Made by a program: the position numbers and the translations under genes
Shown: piece by piece, positions 5,815 through 10,141 of the stretch
How the letters are laid out: each line of letters starts with the position of its first letter
Numbering within the stretch: position 1 is the stretch's first letter
The notes under the pieces: model-generated
Told to the model about the DNA's origin: nothing
The model's database searches: none
The model's input: only the letters and a program-made list of their open reading frames with translations
Assembly (NCBI GenBank): GCA_910592205.1
Contig: CAJVPJ010001386.1
Span: 1 to 10,141 of the forward strand
Reading direction: 5' to 3'
Source of the DNA: Paraglomus occultum
Taxonomy: Eukaryota; Glomeromycota; Glomeromycetes; Paraglomerales; Paraglomeraceae
DNA: 10,141 bases

Positions 5815-8800
5815 AGGTTTGCTTTTTGAATACAGTTTCCACCAAGGCCATTCTTTGAGCTGCATGTAAACACGAGCATTTTTTTGAATAAGTTTTATTG
5901 CATCAAGCTTTTCAGAAAGCTTGGCATAATCGCGCCGAGCAAGGCGTCCGCGACAGTGAGCTTGGAAACGTGTAAACAATTGAGAAAGTTTCGTTTCTCG
6001 TATTTCCTCTAATTCGGCCAGCTAGTGAATTGAAGATTACGTTAGTAATTCGCATAAATTAAATTCGAAATGCGTATTTGTAACTTACCACACCAGCTCT
6101 GAAGAACACTTTAGTATTACCGATTCTATACAGTGAATTGTCCAGTCCAAACGAGTTCAACAACTCCTCTGCTACTTTGCGATCGTCGGCAGTGCTATGG
6201 GACAGTAAGCCAGGAGATAATACTTCGTAACGCTGTCGGAATTCGATAAATGTCAATCTATTTGGAAATCCGGCTCGGCATATTCTGATTCCTTCCAATA
6301 CACCATTGCACCTCAATTGATCCAACACCAATGGTACTTCTATCAATCCGGCAGCTTTTTCTCCGTTCGGCACTATACATCTTACGAAACGGGGCTTGGT
6401 CGAATACAACTGCTGCATAAGAACGTGTAATTGCTCTTTATGTCTTTGACCAACCGTCCTTAAAAATTGCTTCTTGGATCTGCTCTTGGCACCCATATCT
6501 ACGGCGTCTGGTGATGGAGAAGCAAACAGAGTAGAGATATATGGTTCGGTTGATTGTGCTAACAGTCTGGAGACGTTTTCATTCAATGGATCTTTGTTCT
6601 TGTCAAGCCATCCAGTTGTGCAGTATTCTACTTTAGCAGCATAATGTTGGAGCACAAATCCCTCTGTAAAACGACGACTAGAGTATTTGGGTGATTTGCC
6701 GTTCCACAAATTATTTAGTTTATCCATGAAAGTCTTGTCTGTAGCTTTTGGCATGACACATTCTTCGTCCAGACAAGAAAGAATACCAACAGGCTTATAT
6801 CAAAAACAAAGAATGTATTTAAATGTGATCAATCGCAGAAAAGCAGACAAGAAAGGTAAAGACTAAAAAGGCTACAAAAATTCACTCACATTTGTTTTTT
6901 CAATCAGGTCGATCGTTGGCTGTAAATCCATGCCAAAATCAATAAATTTCCAGTTGATATTCTCAGTTTTGTATTCTTCTTGTTCAAGAACGAACATATT
7001 ATGATTGAAGAATTGCTGCAGTTTCTCGTTAGTATAGTTGATGCACAGCTGCTCAAAGCTGTTATCCTATTTACATACAATTTAATTGAGTCAGTGTCAT
7101 AAAAATCAGTCCATGTATTCACACATTCAAAACTTACTTCGAAGATTTCAAATCCAGCAATATCAAGAACTCCAATGAAAGTCTCTTTCTGAGTCGGACG
7201 ATCAGTAGTCTGGTTAATGCGGTCAACAATAGCACTAAAGTTTCTCTCATACAATGCTTTAGCAAGCGCATCAATTGAGTATATGACTTGTTCTTTAGTT
7301 CGTGCTTGAGCCACCCATTCTCGACCAGCCTTCACATGTGGTTTAAGCAAACTTTTAACAAAATCATCGACCGGAATGCCGAGAATATTACAGACCTTCT
7401 CGGCGATTGATTTGTCGGTTATGTAAGCTTGGTTATCCCGTGACCCTGTTACTTGAATGTTGCCGAGATGGAGGACTGCAGCCACAACTCGGAATAGATC
7501 GAGTTGTTCCTGTTTAGTAAAACCAACTACATCCATGGCTCCCTAAAAAAATTGTACGGTAGTTAAGTAAGAATAAATAGTATACATTGTTAGGTGGAGC
7601 TCATGAACTGGCTAGATTCATACCGTTAACGCGTTAAATTCAACCACATCATCAACACCATCAATGTCCTTTCTCGAAGTCTTTGTATAACGATAATCAT
7701 CAAGTGTGCCATCCAACAATAAATAAGCCTTTATTTCGGAAGGAGCACCTTTCATCAATTGATAAAAAATATGATAGTTTCGCTCATGAGGAGTTTGTGA
7801 GGTTACACGAGACTTCTCCAGCAGATAACGCTCAATGTTGGCTCCTGCAATTTGACCTCGCGAATTAAACTCGATGCGAATAAACTTGCCAAAACGCGAA
7901 GAATTATTGTTTCGTATAGTCTGAGCATTTCCAAAGGCTTCCAATATTGGATTTGCTTGAAGAATTTGCTGTTCAAGTTGTCCAAGCTGCGACGTGTTGG
8001 CCTTGTCGCAGGCAATTGCTGCAAGATATTGAATGACTTTCTTGGTGTTTTCAGTCTTCCCAGCGCCAGACTCACCACTGAAATCAGAATACACAATGGT
8101 TGATTGTAAATTATTGTTACGGTCATTGACATTGAATGGATATAATAATTAGAGGCAAACTTACGTGATCAGTATTGACTGGTTCTCTTGTTGTATGAGC
8201 ATATCATGATACGCCTCATCAGCAACCGCATATATGTGAGGAGGGATTTCGTTACGTCGTTTTGCTTTGTATGCTCGAACAATTTTGTCAGAGTAGATCG
8301 GAAGGTTTTGGTATGGGTTCACTGCAACGAGGAAAAGTCCCGAGTATGTCTGCACATACGAACGACCGCATCCAGCACAATAACCGTATAATTAGTTTCA
8401 GGATGAGACAAACAAAGTGACATATGAATGACTTGCTGCACTACTTACGTAGATCAGGTTCGACTGATATCGTTGTCTGAGATTATGTATGACAGACGCT
8501 TCATTTAAATACGTTAGGTTAGCCATGTCTTCGACTTTGTCGAATTTTGGCGGATTCATGTTCTCTGTTTCGTTCATGCGAACAACTCGTGTCTGTAATC
8601 GACAAAACGGAAAGAAATGGTAAATATTAAACTCAGCATTCACACCAGTTTGATATGTATATACGCCCATACTTGGGAAGAGCACATGCCCTCTTTTTAT
8701 GTTTTGCAATTAGAGCACAACTCACCGTATCGTCATTCAAGTGGACTTCAACCGTATCCCCCATATCCTTCGTAATGTAACCGGCGACATAACCTTCCTC

Positions 8801-8953
8801 TTTATCAACTACCCAAACCCATTTTTTCTCGGTAAATGTAGCCTGAGCAACAGCATCGATTATGCCAGTTCGCCTGTCCAAGCTTCGTGGCGATAATTCA
8901 TCGTCAGATACTGAAACAAAAGTAGGATTTATGTGAAGTTTAGTTGCCAACAT
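3841..8953 (-). CDS. Class II (conventional) myosin heavy chain, complete, 11 exons, 1413 residues
   Basis: This is the actin-based ATPase motor that forms two-headed, filament-capable myosin II; in fungi it drives the cytokinetic actomyosin ring and septation. Exons (minus strand): 8953-8726, 8592-8449, 8349-8165, 8077-7624, 7542-7138, 7066-6890, 6793-6089, 6021-4525, 4447-4145, 4062-3983, 3904-3841. All junctions are GT..AG and keep frame, giving 4242 nt with a TAA stop. Start ATG 8953 has A at -3 and an in-frame TAA nine nt upstream. Order: SH3-like N-terminus (about 43-81), motor (about 90-765), two IQ motifs (about 785-823), WPWW at 824-827, and a coiled coil to the end. Key residues are all present. 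Class II is shown by the N-terminal [13 protein letters not shown], the WPWW neck end and the long rod. The rod is about half the animal length. It corresponds in function to yeast Myo1 or fission-yeast Myo2; I give no symbol because the names clash between species. Confidence 0.97.
5839..5967 (-). other. Myosin neck: two IQ motifs (light-chain binding)
   Basis: IQ1 reads [14 protein letters not shown] (from residue 785), fitting the FQxxxRGxxxR pattern, the expected essential light chain site. IQ2 reads [20 protein letters not shown] (from about residue 810), the expected regulatory light chain site. WPWW at 824-827 marks the head-rod boundary in class II myosins. Two IQ motifs are the norm for this class. 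Confidence 0.9.
6089..8592 (-). other. Myosin motor domain with all nucleotide and actin-binding elements
   Basis: Seen directly: P-loop GESGAGKT at residues 187-194 (8076-8053); switch [10 protein letters not shown] at 242-250 (7911-7885); switch II DIAGFE at 464-469 (from 7164); relay segment [22 protein letters not shown]2 and SH1 cysteines C693 and C703 in [20 protein letters not shown]; and the converter up to [13 protein letters not shown]. Loop 1 (after the P-loop helix) and loop 2 (around residues 622-640, [20 protein letters not shown]) are both short. These are full catalytic signatures, so the motor should be active. The conserved [11 protein letters not shown] segment precedes the SH helices. 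Confidence 0.95.
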
Positions 8954-9180
8954 GTTTAATTAAAGTTGATAAATTGATTGATTCGGTTTAATTGAATTAT
9001 TATCGTAATCGAAGTTGTTGACTGGACGAAGGGAGAGCAACTGAAGGACGGTTACAAGTCCACCGACGAGGAGGGAAAACGAAAAGAAAGGCAACAAGAA
9101 TATGAAACAGAAAAAGCACTTGGATGTTTAACTATTGCAATTGACTGATAACCCCTGAGCTCCCCCTTTTAAAACCTTGA
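8954..9180 (-). promoter_or_regulatory. Myosin 5' leader and putative core promoter (CT-rich tract, TATA-like TTTTAAAA)
   Basis: Read in the gene's direction, a TATA-like palindrome TTTTAAAA (9174-9167) is followed by a pyrimidine-rich stretch (about 9118-9021), then AT-rich leader and the ATG at 8953 in the context AAACATG. A TATA-like element, a CT-rich block and then the start is a common layout in fungal promoters. The transcription start itself cannot be read from sequence. Confidence 0.4.
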
Positions 9181-10065
9181 GCTTTGCGAAATAAGGGGCT
9201 TTGAAAGGACAAGTCACTGAAAACGAATTCAAAAAACTTGTGAATTGTTTTTGACTTATATGGAAATAAGAGGTAGGGAGGATCCAATTGTGACGTAATT
9301 TAGAATGTAGATCAGCACAACGAGCCTTATAATCAAATCATCAGGTTGTATTACATTTCGTGCCGAGTCCAGGCGTAACCTTAATTAGTAGTAATAGCAT
9401 TATCGGGAATCATAATTCTTGTTTCTTCATGATTTGCTATATTCCGATTGCAATGTGTTACATGCCTTGTTTGTTGATTACGTCGTTCTTACTATTTTCG
9501 TTATGAATTAACAGTCAGTTTGAAATGTCTCACGCCTTTATTTGTTGATCGTTCGGGGTCAGTTGAAATTAAAATGTCACACGACTGTACTCACATGGAC
9601 ATCTCACGAAGCATTCCCAACTATAGAATTTTCTTCAACTTGATTGTAAGAGCTAAAAGAAATTGATTTGCCTGTGACACGAATATTTTAGCAACCGGGG
9701 AAGCCCACGATACTTTTGTCTTTAGAATACTTGGTTAATACTAACAACGTTAATTTGTTTACATGTACGTATATGCCACTAAAGTAATATTTGCTTTTTA
9801 GATCGTTCTTGTTCTCTATGCTTCAATGGTGTCAAAATCGTTTTTCCCTGGCAAAAGGAATGTTCGGATCACACAGTAAACAAATCAACGCGCCGCACAT
9901 GTTTTCACACAACGTTCAATGCATTCAAATGCGACGTCCGCTTTCCGTTTGATACGACTGGTCTCATCATTTCTCACTGTTTATCACCTTTTCAACACAG
10001 CGCTAGTGCAATGCTTTATTTACAGTTAAGTGTGAACATTGTTTCACATCTGGGAACGTGGGGCC
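9181..10065. other. Upstream intergenic DNA, no gene seen
   Basis: No convincing reading frame or RNA gene on either strand. Two related segments (about 9451-9488 and 9522-9555) share an AATGT..CACGCCTT..TTTGTTGAT..GTTC pattern, and a third partial copy begins near 9571. They may belong to the distal regulatory region of the myosin gene or to an old repeat. Confidence 0.5.
9451..9555. repeat. Diverged direct repeat upstream of the myosin gene
   Basis: Copy 1 (9451-9488) and copy 2 (9522-9555) align over about 35 nt with a few gaps around a shared TTTGTTGAT core and a GTTC end. The flanking GTCAGTTTGAAATGTCTCACG (from 9514) is partly repeated again from 9559. A short related motif lies at 140-160. 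Similarity was judged by eye only. Confidence 0.4.

Positions 10066-10141
<76 letters not shown>
10066..10141. repeat. (TAT)n microsatellite, at least 25 units, cut by the window edge
   Basis: Uninterrupted period-3 TAT/ATT sequence fills the last 76 nt and continues beyond the window. Its purity suggests recent expansion and likely length variation between isolates or assembly collapse. Confidence 0.97.

Larger units (their letters stand above)
3905..8725 (-). other. Intron set of the myosin gene (10 introns, 67-133 nt)
   Basis: Introns lie at 8725-8593, 8448-8350, 8164-8078, 7623-7543, 7137-7067, 6889-6794, 6088-6022, 4524-4448, 4144-4063 and 3982-3905. Donors are mostly GTAAGT or GTGAGT; weaker ones are GTATGA (intron 4), GTTAGA (intron 8) and GTAGCT (intron 10). 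Acceptors are CAG, TAG or AAG. Eight introns fall between codons; introns 3 and 10 split a codon after its second base. Seven of the ten lie in the head, one precedes the P-loop directly and one follows switch II directly. Size and sequence fit a filamentous fungus. Confidence 0.9.

Noticed and set aside
8996-9149. Plus-strand open stretch of about 50 codons over the myosin leader, with hydrophilic residues that look protein-like
   Set aside because: It has no ATG and no clear splice sites. Its composition is explained by the purine-rich complement of the CT-rich leader.
1-10141. CRISPR array, tRNA/rRNA genes, bacterial operon or phage signals
   Set aside because: No regularly spaced repeats with unique spacers, no tRNA T-arm pattern in a foldable context, no rRNA core sequence and no ribosome-binding-site operon layout were seen. 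All coding signals are spliced eukaryotic genes.

Overview
The window looks like nuclear DNA of an AT-rich, early-diverging filamentous fungus, most likely close to the arbuscular mycorrhizal fungi (Glomeromycotina). This placement is an inference. It rests on 12 short GT..AG introns (65-133 nt), a class II myosin with a short rod of fungal character, AT-rich intergenic DNA, and decayed copies of repeat-encoded genes that I associate from memory with those genomes. Nothing bacterial or plasmid-like is visible.

Layout. Positions 1-2778 hold no intact gene. This stretch carries a 65-bp direct repeat (286-411), a transposon end resembling a pogo/Tigger terminal inverted repeat (871-943), a small hairpin (1125-1153), and a frame-broken relic of a repeat-encoded, probably transposase-like gene on the minus strand (1248-1855). 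From 2779 to 3427 on the plus strand lie the last three exons of ESF1, a nucleolar ribosome-biogenesis factor. They are intact and correctly spliced, but the larger N-terminal part of the gene is not in the window. The missing part is either beyond a repeat-filled intron or lost.

A 413-bp convergent spacer (3428-3840) separates ESF1 from the main gene, a complete class II (conventional) myosin heavy chain on the minus strand, 8953 down to 3841. I could join 11 exons exactly. All splice junctions keep frame and the product is 1413 residues: SH3-like N-terminus, full motor with P-loop, switch I, switch II and SH1/SH2 cysteines, two IQ motifs, and a coiled-coil rod of about 575 residues. Upstream of its start are a CT-rich leader and a TATA-like element; beyond that the DNA is non-coding up to a (TAT)n microsatellite that runs off the window edge.

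The two genes have unrelated housekeeping roles, 18S rRNA processing and cytokinesis/contractility, and are simply convergent neighbours. I do not see a new multi-gene system. The points most worth a second look are the 5'-less ESF1, the compact myosin rod, and the decayed mobile DNA between 286 and 1855.
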